Shown here: positions 19,501 to 27,318 of the stretch, piece after piece
Layout: each line of letters starts with the position of its first letter
Position numbering within the stretch: the stretch's first letter is position 1
DNA from: Pseudoxanthomonas sp.
GTDB taxonomy: Bacteria > Pseudomonadota > Gammaproteobacteria > Xanthomonadales > Xanthomonadaceae
Reading direction: 5' to 3'
Assembly (NCBI RefSeq): GCF_027498035.1
Contig: NZ_CP114978.1
Location: 3,472,001 to 3,536,000, forward strand
Length of the DNA: 64,000 bases
Notes under the pieces: generated by a model
Databases searched by the model: none
What the model saw: only the letters and a program-made list of their open reading frames with translations
Told to the model about the DNA's origin: nothing
Translations under genes and position numbers: made by a program

Positions 19501-22500
19501 CGGGCACCGAGGACACCGATGCGGTGAACAAGGCGCAGCTGGATGCAGTGGCCAACACGGCCGAGAACACCAGCAAGTATTTCCAGGCCAGCGGCAGCGA
19601 AGACAGCGATGCCGGCGCGTATGCGGAAGGCGACAACGCCATCGCCGCGGGCGAAGCGAGCAATGCGATCGGCAATGGCGCAGCGGCGTATGGCAGCGGC
19701 GCGACGGCCTCGGGCGTGAACGCCACGGCCAACGGTTTCAACGCCACCGCGACCGGTGATTCGGCGACGGCCGTGGGCGGTGCGCTGTACTACACCGATC
19801 CGGATACGGGGGAAGTGGTGCTGGACCAGACCACGCTGGCCAGCGATGCCGGTGCCAGTGCATTCGGCGCCGGTGCGCAGGCCACGGGCGCGTTCAGCAC
19901 CGCGACCGGTGCGGGCGCCACCGCTGAGGGCCTGCAGGCCACGGCCAGTGGTTTCAGCAGCAGTGCGTCGGGCCTGGCCTCGACGGCGACCGGCGGCTTC
20001 AGTGCCGCCGCGGGCGACTTCGGTTCGGCGTTCGGTTACGGCGCCGAAGCCAGCGGCGGTTACACCACGGCATTGGGGGCTGGCGCAGCCGCAGGCGGCG
20101 AAAGTGCCACGGCCGTGGGCCAATCCAGCCAGGCCTCCGGCGCCGAATCCACGGCGGTGGGCGGCAGCACGTTCTTCGGCTTGATCAACACGCGTGCCAC
20201 CGGCACCGGTGGTTCGGCCTTCGGCAACGGTGCCTGGGCGACCGGCGAATACAGCACCGCGCTGGGCCACAACACCTATGCATCCGGCGATGCCAGTACC
20301 GCGGTGGGCGTGAATGCCTACGCCCCTGCAGACAACGCGGTGGCACTGGGTGCGGACTCGGTGGCCGACCGCGACAACACGGTCTCGGTCGGTGATGTGG
20401 GCAGCGAACGCCAGGTCACCAACGTGGCGGCGGGCACCGAGGACACCGATGCGGTGAACAAGGCGCAGCTGGATGCAGTGGCCAACACGGCCGAGAACAC
20501 CAGCAAGTACTTCCAGGCCAGTGGCAGCGAAGACAGCGATGCCGGCGCATATGTGGAAGGCGACAACGCGGTGGCGGCGGGCGAAGCGAGCAACGCGATC
20601 GGCAATGGCGCAGCGGCGTATGGCAGCGGCGCTGGCGCGGTCGGCGGCAATGCCACCGCCGTCGGCAACAATGCATCCGCCGTCGGCAATGGCAGCGTGG
20701 CCGTCGGTGGCATGGGCCAGGCCTACGACGAGTACAACTTCCCGATTGAAGACGCGGACGGTGCGCCCGTGCTCGTCGGTGCCAATGCGGGCGACAACGC
20801 GACGGCCGTTGGTGCCGGTGCACAGGCGACGGGCGCCACGGCGTCGGCCTTCGGTTACGGCGCGCAGGCATTGGGCGATCATAGTTACGCCGGTGGTTAT
20901 ACCTCGCGTGCGATTGGCGGCTACAGCGTTGCGCTCGGCGACAGCGCCTGGGCCAGCCAGGACTACGCCACGGCCGTGGGTGCCTATGCCTGGGCGACGG
21001 GGGAAGGGGCTTCGGCCTTCGGCGAGGGCGCATGGGCAACGGCGAACAACGCATCGGCCTTCGGTGTCGCCGCCTGGGCCAGCGGAACCGGCTCGACTTC
21101 GGTGGGCTACAACAGCTGGGCGCCCGGTGCCAGTGCAACGGCGGTCGGGCGTGGCGCGTTCGGCTATGGCGACTACAGCGTCGCGCTGGGTTACCAGGCG
21201 CTGGGTGGCGAGATCAACAGCATCGCCATCGGCACCAACACGCTGGCAGATAACGAGAGTGCCGTGGCGATTGGCGCGGGTAGCGAAGCGACCGGCAACA
21301 ATGCCGTGGCCCTGGGTGCAGGCGCGGCAGCGGACAGCAATCGCAGCCTTGCCACCGGCGCGGGCGCGACGGCCAGCGGCGTGCGGACCGTCGCGCTGGG
21401 TGCCGACAGTACGGCCAGCGGCACTGGCGCGGTCGCCCTGGGCGTGCAGAGCAACGGTGCAGGCGTGAACAGCACCTCGATCGGTCGCCAGACCAACACC
21501 CTGGGCGAAAACGCAGTGACCGTCGGCTACAACGCCTTTGTCCGCCAGAGCGGCGAGAACGGCCTGGCACTTGGTGCCAATAGCGGTGTCTCGGCTGCGA
21601 ACTCGGTGGCGCTTGGTTTCGGTGCGCGCGCCGACGAGGCCAACGTCGTGTCGCTGGGCAGCGGCAGCGGGCGTGGTGGTCCGGCAACCCGGCGCATCGT
21701 CAACCTGAGCGATGGCCTGCTTGCCGAAGGCAGTAGCGATGCCGTCACCGGCGGCCAGCTCTACCAGTCGATGCAGTCCTACGCGCGCTACCTCGGTGGC
21801 GGCGCCGCCGTCGGCCCGATGGGCGGGATGACCGCGCCGACCTTCGTGATCCAGGGCGACAGCTACTACAGCGTGGGCGATGCGTTGACTGCGCTCGATA
21901 ACAAGGTCAGCGAACTCGATGCCGGTACAAGCAGCGCCGCAACCTCCAAGGTGGCAACGGCATCGCGCAAGGCGGTGGCTTCATCGGTCAGCAAGGCCAG
22001 CGTCGAGTCCGAGCCGGTCCAGGCGGTCGCGGCGGAAGCGAGCACGCTCGCGGCAACGCCTGCTGCCGCGACCGTTCGTACAGCGGCGGTGGCGTCCAGC
22101 GCGACCGGGGGTGCTGTTCTCGGTGATGGCGCACAGGCCGATGCTGCCAGCGGTACCGCAGTCGGCGCGGCCGCCTATGCCGCTGGCCCCAACGACACGG
22201 CCATCGGCAGCAACGCCAAGGTCAACGCTGATGGCAGCACGGCCGTGGGCGCCAACACCACCATTGCGGCAGAAGCGACCAATGCGGTGGCCGTGGGCGA
22301 AGGCAGCAGCGTTAGCAATGCATCCGGCACGGCGGTCGGTCAGGGCAGCAGCGTGACCGCGGACAACGCGGTCGCGCTGGGACAGGGTTCCACCGCGGAT
22401 CGCGCCGATACCGTTTCGGTGGGCAGCACCGGCAACGAGCGCCAGATCACCAACGTCGCCGCGGGAACCCAGGCGACCGATGCGGCGAACGTGGCGCAGG

Positions 22501-22904
22501 TGCAGTCCGGCGATGCGCAGACGCTGCAGTCGGCCACCGCTTACGCCGACACCACCGCCACCCAGACGCTCACCAGCGCCAATGCCTACACCGACAGCAA
22601 GTTCGCCGCCTGGAACCAGGACCTGGATGGCTACAAGAAGGACGTGGACCGTCGCTTCCAGAACCAGGACCGTCGCATCGATCGCCAGGGCGCGATGAAC
22701 GCGGCCATGTTGAACATGGCCACCAGCGCGGCAGGCATCCGCACCGACAACCGGGTCGGCGTGGGCGTTGGTTTCCAGGGGGGCGAGAACGCGTTGTCCG
22801 TGGGGTACCAGCGGGCCGTCAGTGACCGCGCCACGATCACCATCGGGGGGGCGCTCAGCGGTGACGAACGCTCCGTGGGCTTGGGTGCCGGCTTCGGCTG
22901 GTAA
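16566..22904 (+). CDS. YadA-like trimeric autotransporter adhesin
   Basis: A 2112-residue type Vc secreted adhesin expected to trimerise in the outer membrane and bind host, abiotic or neighbouring-cell surfaces. The N-terminus MNRIFCKLWNADRGVVVVAS is an extended signal peptide region, followed by a signal helix ending VLAQS. The passenger is built of YadA-head repeats of the SxAxGxxSxAxG type. Four near-identical neck modules (NTVSVGDVGSERQVTNVAAG followed by TDAVNKAQLDAV) lie at about residues 316, 637, 957 and 1266. Two more divergent necks lie near 1700 and 1945. A coiled-coil stalk with KKDVDRRFQNQDRRIDRQ leads to the C-terminal YadA anchor, which ends in Trp. The ligand is unknown. Confidence 0.95.
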   Translation: MNRIFCKLWNADRGVVVVASEFAKAKGKGKGARLLQAAIVLTAVVVAPTVLAQSVGGGRSPGDASTAISPQAAACNDAASRVARATGDLSVAIGCGALSAGATSTAVGFQSNATGDQSTALGAAALASGDGSSATGALSEASAIEATASGYYSTASADGATATGAESTASGIESTANGFLTTASGLGATAVGAESSAAADYATALGLAAQASGASSTAVGEFSLASGEESTAVGGSALGGYYQTEAQGIGGAAFGNGAWANGNYSTALGYLSSADAQGATALGAGASATGDDAVALGFGANAAAANSVALGASSVADRDNTVSVGDVGSERQVTNVAAGTEDTDAVNKAQLDAVANTAENTSKYFQASGSEDSDAGAYVEGDNAVAAGEASNAIGAGASAYGAGANAFADGATAVGYNATALGASATASGANAQAAGEYATATGAESVADGEQATATGAASSASGDGSVATGALSEASGIESTASGYYSSASGDGATATGAESTASGIESTANGFLASALGNGATAVGAESYAGGNYATALGLAAAADGESATALGEYSQASGAESTAVGGSTFFGLINTRATGTGGSAFGNGAWATGEYSTALGHNTYASGDASTAVGVNAYAPADNAVALGADSVADRDNTVSMGDVGSERQVTNVAAGTEDTDAVNKAQLDAVANTAENTSKYFQASGSEDSDAGAYVEGDNAIAAGEASNAIGNGASAYGNGASAYADNATAVGSNAVASGQNSAAFGNNAQATGPASVAMGGVAVDENGDPLITVDGVPVDTGATSASVGGTAVGASADASGFAASAVGVGAYAGGAQSTAVGAVANAIGDYATAVGTSSAAVGTSSVAVGGLADLAPGFGYFIATQASGEYAAAFGSGALANGDYSTSIGTLSQTNGLQSTALGYFSYAASDYATALGANSWASGLDSTALGYYSTAYGANSVALGASSVADRDNTVSVGDVGSERQVTNVAAGTEDTDAVNKAQLDAVANTAENTSKYFQASGSEDSDAGAYAEGDNAIAAGEASNAIGNGAAAYGSGATASGVNATANGFNATATGDSATAVGGALYYTDPDTGEVVLDQTTLASDAGASAFGAGAQATGAFSTATGAGATAEGLQATASGFSSSASGLASTATGGFSAAAGDFGSAFGYGAEASGGYTTALGAGAAAGGESATAVGQSSQASGAESTAVGGSTFFGLINTRATGTGGSAFGNGAWATGEYSTALGHNTYASGDASTAVGVNAYAPADNAVALGADSVADRDNTVSVGDVGSERQVTNVAAGTEDTDAVNKAQLDAVANTAENTSKYFQASGSEDSDAGAYVEGDNAVAAGEASNAIGNGAAAYGSGAGAVGGNATAVGNNASAVGNGSVAVGGMGQAYDEYNFPIEDADGAPVLVGANAGDNATAVGAGAQATGATASAFGYGAQALGDHSYAGGYTSRAIGGYSVALGDSAWASQDYATAVGAYAWATGEGASAFGEGAWATANNASAFGVAAWASGTGSTSVGYNSWAPGASATAVGRGAFGYGDYSVALGYQALGGEINSIAIGTNTLADNESAVAIGAGSEATGNNAVALGAGAAADSNRSLATGAGATASGVRTVALGADSTASGTGAVALGVQSNGAGVNSTSIGRQTNTLGENAVTVGYNAFVRQSGENGLALGANSGVSAANSVALGFGARADEANVVSLGSGSGRGGPATRRIVNLSDGLLAEGSSDAVTGGQLYQSMQSYARYLGGGAAVGPMGGMTAPTFVIQGDSYYSVGDALTALDNKVSELDAGTSSAATSKVATASRKAVASSVSKASVESEPVQAVAAEASTLAATPAAATVRTAAVASSATGGAVLGDGAQADAASGTAVGAAAYAAGPNDTAIGSNAKVNADGSTAVGANTTIAAEATNAVAVGEGSSVSNASGTAVGQGSSVTADNAVALGQGSTADRADTVSVGSTGNERQITNVAAGTQATDAANVAQVQSGDAQTLQSATAYADTTATQTLTSANAYTDSKFAAWNQDLDGYKKDVDRRFQNQDRRIDRQGAMNAAMLNMATSAAGIRTDNRVGVGVGFQGGENALSVGYQRAVSDRATITIGGALSGDERSVGLGAGFGW
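18241..18725 (+). repeat. Long internal direct repeat of the adhesin gene, copy A
   Basis: About 485 bp that is nearly identical to 20128-20612, offset 1887 bp. It encodes the end of one head segment, a neck module and the start of the next segment. Only scattered, mostly third-position differences separate the copies, which points to recent duplication or gene conversion. Confidence 0.85.
20128..20612 (+). repeat. Long internal direct repeat of the adhesin gene, copy B
   Basis: Second copy of the roughly 485-bp segment at 18241-18725. The pair is a natural substrate for homologous recombination that would delete or add one 1.9-kb block in frame, and it is also a place where short-read assembly could collapse. 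Confidence 0.85.
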
Positions 22905-23051
22905 CCCGACCTGATGCGGGCGCGGCTGATGCCGCGTCCGATTCAAACAACGGAAGCCGACACCCCGGGGTGGCCGTCCGGGAACAGGGTGGGGCGATTC
23001 CGTCGTAGGCAGGCCGAGCATCTTCATTTCGCTACTAAGGGACTTCAAGCA

Positions 23052-24992
23052 ATGAAAACCAGACATCTCAGCGCGGCCGTATCCGCCATCGTTCTCGCGA
23101 TTGCCATCGCGCCTGCGGCACATGCTGCAAAGGCCGGGCTGACCGCCAAGGTGTTGCCGATGGCGCCTGCGGCCCAGGGAGAAGAGGCCAAGGTCGGTCG
23201 CTTCATCATCACTTACGCCGATGGCACGACCGCCAAGGCCAGTGCTTCCACGGTGGCGAAGAATGCGTCCGGTGCGCTGTCGCGCGCAGGCCTGTCATCG
23301 ACCGGCAAGGCCGCGTCGGCCACCTACCTGCGCAAGCTGGCCACCGGTGCCGAACTGGTGAAGACCTCGCGCAAGCTGGATCGCGTTGAAGCCGAGGCCT
23401 TCATGCGCCAGATCGCGGCTGATCCCAACGTGGTGAGCGTGCAGGCCGACCAGCTGCGTCGGCCGGTCCGTGACCTGCAGGCGCCGGCCTCGCTGAAGCC
23501 GGCCACCTTCACTCCCAGCGATACCTATTACGGCGCCTACCAGTGGCACCTGAAGGCACCGGACGGCACCGCGACCGTGGACGGCGTGGCCAATGTTGGC
23601 GGCAGCAACGTCAACAACGCCTGGGACCTGGCCGACGGCACCGGCATCACCATCGCCGTGCTGGATACCGGCATCACCACGCACGTCGACGTCGATACCT
23701 CGCTGGGCGATGCCGGTTACGACTTCATCACCGACAGCCTGGTGTCCGGCCGCGCGACCGATGGCCGCGTTGCCGGCGGCTGGGATACCGGTGACTGGAC
23801 GACCGAGGAGCCCTGGTTGAGCGAATGCACCAATGCCAGCAATCCGCCCGAGGACAGCTCCTGGCACGGCACCCACGTGGCCAGCACCGCCGGCGCGGAG
23901 CTGACCAACAACGCACGCGGCATGGCCGGTGTCGCCTATGGCGCCAAGGTGCTGCCGGTGCGCGTGCTCGGACACTGCGGCGGTTACGACAGCGACATCG
24001 CCGACGCCATCATCTGGGCGGCCGGCGGCACGGTGGCGGGCGTTCCGGCCAACACCCATCCGGCGCAGGTCATCAACCTGAGCCTGGGTGGTAGTGGCGT
24101 GTGCACCGCTTCCAGCGTCACCGGGCTGGCCGTGGCGCAGGCCAACGCGCTGGGTGCGTCGGTGGTGGTGTCGGCCGGCAACAGCAATGCCGACGCGGCC
24201 AACTTCTCGCCGGCCAGCTGCCCCGGCGTCATCACCGTGGCCTCCACCGGCATCACCAGCAAGCGGGCGTATTACTCCAACTACGGCACCTCGGTTGAAA
24301 TCGCCGCGCCTGGCGGCGGTGTCTATGCCAACGATGGTTCTTCCGGCACCGCGGTGGACGATGGGTTCGTCTGGCAGGCGCTGAACTCGGGCGCGACCAC
24401 GCCGGTGGCCAACGACACCAGCTACAACGGTTATGCCGGTACCTCGCAGGCGGCACCGCACGTGAGCGGCGTGGTCGCGTTGATGCAGGGTGCGCGACTG
24501 GATGCGGGCCTGCCGTTGCTGACGCCCACCGAAGTGGTCGCCCTGTTGCAAAGCAGTGCCCACACGCCTGTTGTGCCGCCCACCAGTGGTCGCGAGATCG
24601 GTGCAGGCATCGTGGACGCCGGCGCTGCGGTGCAGTCGGCCATCGGCTTCGTGCCGTGCGATCCGGAGACTGAAACCTGCGGCCCGGTTGCCACGCCATT
24701 GGCCAACAAGGCCAGTGTCACGGTGTCGGGTGCGGCAGGCTCGGAAACCCTGTACAGCTTCGAGGCCATCGCCGGAAAGACGCTCTCTTTCATCACCCTG
24801 GGCGGGACCGGCAACGTGTCGCTGTACGTAAGCCTGGATGAAGAACCCACCAGCACCAGCTTCGACGCAAAATCCACCCGCGCGGGCAACAACGAGACGG
24901 TGCGCTTCACCGCGCCCAAGGCGGGTACGTACTACATCAAGCTAGTCGGAACCGCCGCTTATGCCGGCGTCACGCTGACTGCGCGCCAGTAA
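23052..24992 (+). CDS. Secreted subtilisin-like (S8) serine protease
   Basis: Extracellular endopeptidase of 646 residues from the ATG at 23052, which starts a Sec signal peptide ending AAHAA. A propeptide with the FIITYADG and AEAFMRQIAADPNVVSVQAD elements (inhibitor I9-like) precedes the catalytic domain. The triad is Asp205 (AVLDTGI), His272 (HGTHVAS) and Ser465 (GTSQAAPHVSG). Residues from about 560 form a pre-peptidase C-terminal (PPC) beta domain. Similar proteases of xanthomonads leave through the type II system, whose operon begins just downstream. It follows the adhesin gene by 147 bp on the same strand, with no terminator between them. Confidence 0.93.
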   Translation: MKTRHLSAAVSAIVLAIAIAPAAHAAKAGLTAKVLPMAPAAQGEEAKVGRFIITYADGTTAKASASTVAKNASGALSRAGLSSTGKAASATYLRKLATGAELVKTSRKLDRVEAEAFMRQIAADPNVVSVQADQLRRPVRDLQAPASLKPATFTPSDTYYGAYQWHLKAPDGTATVDGVANVGGSNVNNAWDLADGTGITIAVLDTGITTHVDVDTSLGDAGYDFITDSLVSGRATDGRVAGGWDTGDWTTEEPWLSECTNASNPPEDSSWHGTHVASTAGAELTNNARGMAGVAYGAKVLPVRVLGHCGGYDSDIADAIIWAAGGTVAGVPANTHPAQVINLSLGGSGVCTASSVTGLAVAQANALGASVVVSAGNSNADAANFSPASCPGVITVASTGITSKRAYYSNYGTSVEIAAPGGGVYANDGSSGTAVDDGFVWQALNSGATTPVANDTSYNGYAGTSQAAPHVSGVVALMQGARLDAGLPLLTPTEVVALLQSSAHTPVVPPTSGREIGAGIVDAGAAVQSAIGFVPCDPETETCGPVATPLANKASVTVSGAAGSETLYSFEAIAGKTLSFITLGGTGNVSLYVSLDEEPTSTSFDAKSTRAGNNETVRFTAPKAGTYYIKLVGTAAYAGVTLTARQ

Positions 24993-25014
24993 TTGATCCA
25001 AGGATGTGATCCAG

Positions 25015-25042
25015 GCCCCGACCCGCAAGGTCGGGGCTTTTT
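25015..25042 (+). terminator. Rho-independent terminator after the protease gene
   Basis: Stem GCCCCGACC (25015-25023) with GGTCGGGGC (25029-25037), loop of five, then TTTTT. It separates the protease gene from the xps operon. Confidence 0.92.
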
Positions 25043-25099
25043 GTTGGGCGTTGCAGCCCGGCGGCCCCTGCTAAAGTGTCCGGACTTCAGCGCCAATGG

Positions 25100-26845
25100 A
25101 TGCCATGCGTGAATGCGGTTTCGCCCTTGATCGACAGTGCGGTGGCAACGTCCGGCGCCGACGAGCGCGTGGTGATGGCGTTGCTGGCCAAGGGCCGCTT
25201 GAAGGAGGTCGATCTGGCGCGTGCGCGGCGGCTGCAGGAAGAGACCGGCGGCAGCGTGCTGACCCTGCTGCTGCGGCTGGGGTTGGTGTCCGAACGCGAC
25301 CACGCTGAAACCAGTGCCCAGGTACTGGGCCTGACGCTGCTGTCGGCCAAGCAGCTGCCTGAAGTGGCGCCGGAACTCCCGGAAGACGTCGCGCTGTCGC
25401 TGCGCTTCCTCAAGCAGTTCCATGTCTGCCCGCTGGGCGATGCCGATGGTGCGCTGAACCTGTGGGTGGCCGAGCCCTGCGATCCCTATGCAACCGATGC
25501 GGTGCAGATGGCGATCGGCCGTCCGGTACGCGCACTGGTCGGGCTGCGCTCGGAGATCGACGACATCATCGAACGCTGGCACGGCCAGGGCCGCAGCGCG
25601 ATGGGCGCCATCGTCGAGAACGCCGATGGCGACACCAGTGGCGACCTGGACGATGTCGAACACCTGCGCGACCTGGCCTCCGAGGCGCCGGTCATCCGGC
25701 TGGTGAACCTGGTGATCCAGCGGGCGGTGGAACTGCGTTCCTCCGACATCCACATCGAGCCTTTCGAAAGCCGGTTGAAGGTGCGTTATCGCGTCGATGG
25801 CGTGCTGGAAGAAGGCGAAAGCCCGCCGGCCAACCTGACCGCCGCGGTGATCAGCCGCATCAAGATCATGGCCCGGCTGAACATCGCCGAGCGTCGCCTG
25901 CCGCAGGACGGCCGCATCCAGCTGCGCGTGCAGGGCAAGGAGCTGGACCTGCGCGTGAGCACCGTGCCGACCGCGCATGGCGAAAGCGTGGTGATGCGAT
26001 TGCTGGACCGCGAAACCGTGGTGTTCGATTTCCAGCGCCTCGGCTTCACCGATGAATTCCTGCCGCAGTTCCTCAAAGTCCTTGAGCAGCCGCACGGCAT
26101 CCTGCTGGTCACCGGCCCGACCGGTTCGGGCAAGACCACCACGCTGTACACCGCGCTAAGCCAGCTCAACACCGCCGACGTCAAGATCATCACCGTCGAG
26201 GACCCGGTCGAATACCAGATCGAAGGCCTCAACCAGATCCATGTGAAGCCACAGATCGGCCTGGATTTCGCCAGCGCGCTGCGCAGCATCGTGCGCCAGG
26301 ACCCGGACATCATCATGATCGGCGAAATGCGCGACCTGGAAACCGCGCGCATCGCGATCCAGTCCGCGCTCACCGGCCACCTGGTGCTGTCCACGCTGCA
26401 CACCAACAACGCGGCCGGCGGCATCACCCGCATGCTCGACATGGGCGTGGAGGACTACCTGCTGACCTCCACCATCAACGGCATCCTGGCCCAGCGCCTG
26501 GTCCGCCGGCTGGAGCCCACGCATGCCGAACGCTATCCGGCCACGCCGGAGGAAATCGCGAGGTTCAACCTGCGCCGCTTCCAGCCCGAAGGCGAGATCC
26601 TGTTGTATCGCTCGCGCGGTTCGGCGATCGCGCCGACCGGCTACCTGGGCCGCACCACCATCACCGAATTCCTGGTGATGGACGACGAACTGCGTCGCGC
26701 GGTGATGCGCCACGCCGGCATGGGCGAGATCGAAGACCTGGCCCGCAAGGCCGGCATGCGCACCATGTACGAAGACGGCATCGCCAAGGCCCTGGCCGGC
26801 ATGACCACCATCGAGGAAGTGCTGCGGGTGACGGAGGATGCGTGA
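25100..26845 (+). CDS. gspE: Type II secretion ATPase GspE/XpsE
   Basis: Cytoplasmic hexameric ATPase that powers pseudopilus growth in type II secretion. An N-terminal domain that docks on XpsL is followed by the RecA-like domain with Walker A GPTGSGKTTT, an Asp box (ITVEDPVEYQ), a Walker B segment (QDPDIIMIGEMRD) and the His box (GHLVLSTLHTNNA). The four-cysteine metal domain of many GspE proteins is absent; the segment between LEPTHAERY and GYLGRTTI has no cysteine. The start is uncertain: ATG 25100 gives 581 residues, with alternatives ATG 25076 and GTG 25109. First gene of the xps operon. Confidence 0.95.
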   Translation: MPCVNAVSPLIDSAVATSGADERVVMALLAKGRLKEVDLARARRLQEETGGSVLTLLLRLGLVSERDHAETSAQVLGLTLLSAKQLPEVAPELPEDVALSLRFLKQFHVCPLGDADGALNLWVAEPCDPYATDAVQMAIGRPVRALVGLRSEIDDIIERWHGQGRSAMGAIVENADGDTSGDLDDVEHLRDLASEAPVIRLVNLVIQRAVELRSSDIHIEPFESRLKVRYRVDGVLEEGESPPANLTAAVISRIKIMARLNIAERRLPQDGRIQLRVQGKELDLRVSTVPTAHGESVVMRLLDRETVVFDFQRLGFTDEFLPQFLKVLEQPHGILLVTGPTGSGKTTTLYTALSQLNTADVKIITVEDPVEYQIEGLNQIHVKPQIGLDFASALRSIVRQDPDIIMIGEMRDLETARIAIQSALTGHLVLSTLHTNNAAGGITRMLDMGVEDYLLTSTINGILAQRLVRRLEPTHAERYPATPEEIARFNLRRFQPEGEILLYRSRGSAIAPTGYLGRTTITEFLVMDDELRRAVMRHAGMGEIEDLARKAGMRTMYEDGIAKALAGMTTIEEVLRVTEDA

Positions 26846-26890
26846 TCTTCCTGCTCTGCAGTTGAAGTGCCCACGCATGAAGTCAGGTTT

Positions 26891-27278
26891 CGTCATTCCC
26901 GCGTACGCGGGAATCCATGGACGTTCAAGGAAGAACGATGGCCAAACAGTCTTGCGTCTATCTGCTGGCCAGCAGTCGCAACGGCACGCTCTATGTGGGC
27001 GTGACAAGCAACTTGGTCGGCCGCACTTGGCAGCATCGGGAGCATGCTGTCCAAGGGTTCACGCATCGGCACGAGGTGGCGCGGCTGGTTTGGTACGAGA
27101 TGCACGACACGATGGAATCGGCGATTGTTCGCGAGAAGCGAATCAAGAAGTGGCGACGCGACTGGAAGCTTCAGCTGATCGATGCATTCAATCCTTCCTG
27201 GAGGGATCTGTGGCCGGATATCGTCGGAGAAGTGCCAAGGGCGTACGTCCTTGGATTCCCGCGTTCGCGGGAATGACG
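26891..27278. mobile_element. 388-bp element with 27-bp terminal inverted repeats inside the xps operon
   Basis: The left end (26891-26917) and the inverted right end (27252-27278) match at 26 of 27 positions. Each end is itself a palindrome of the ATTCCCGCG...CGCGGGAAT type. The element separates xpsE from xpsF, which are adjacent in xanthomonad xps operons, and carries one gene for a GIY-YIG protein whose stop codon lies inside the right repeat. The structure suggests a small mobile or formerly mobile unit; no target-site duplication was recognised. Confidence 0.7.
26938..27276 (+). CDS. GIY-YIG (URI-type) nuclease-like protein
   Basis: A 112-residue protein with the small GIY-YIG fold: VYLLASSRNGTLYVGVTSNL carries the two signature strands (VYL at about residues 7-9, YVG at 21-23), the arginine follows in GRTWQHR, and the metal-binding glutamate is in IVREKRIKKW. 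The ATG at 26938 has a good AAGGAAG ribosome site; an upstream ATG at 26917 is possible. Free-standing proteins of this kind are common in proteobacteria and are annotated as excinuclease-like, with mostly untested activity. The last residues, GFPRSRE, are encoded by the right terminal repeat. Confidence 0.85.
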   Translation: MAKQSCVYLLASSRNGTLYVGVTSNLVGRTWQHREHAVQGFTHRHEVARLVWYEMHDTMESAIVREKRIKKWRRDWKLQLIDAFNPSWRDLWPDIVGEVPRAYVLGFPRSRE

Positions 27279-27318
27279 GATCGATGTTGAGCGACGTCCG
27301 CATGCCGAGGTTCCGGTA

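Noticed and set aside
18081..20882. Minus-strand open frame of 933 codons opposite the adhesin
   Set aside because: It mirrors the periodic adhesin codons, has low-complexity repetitive composition and no start signals; a shadow frame.
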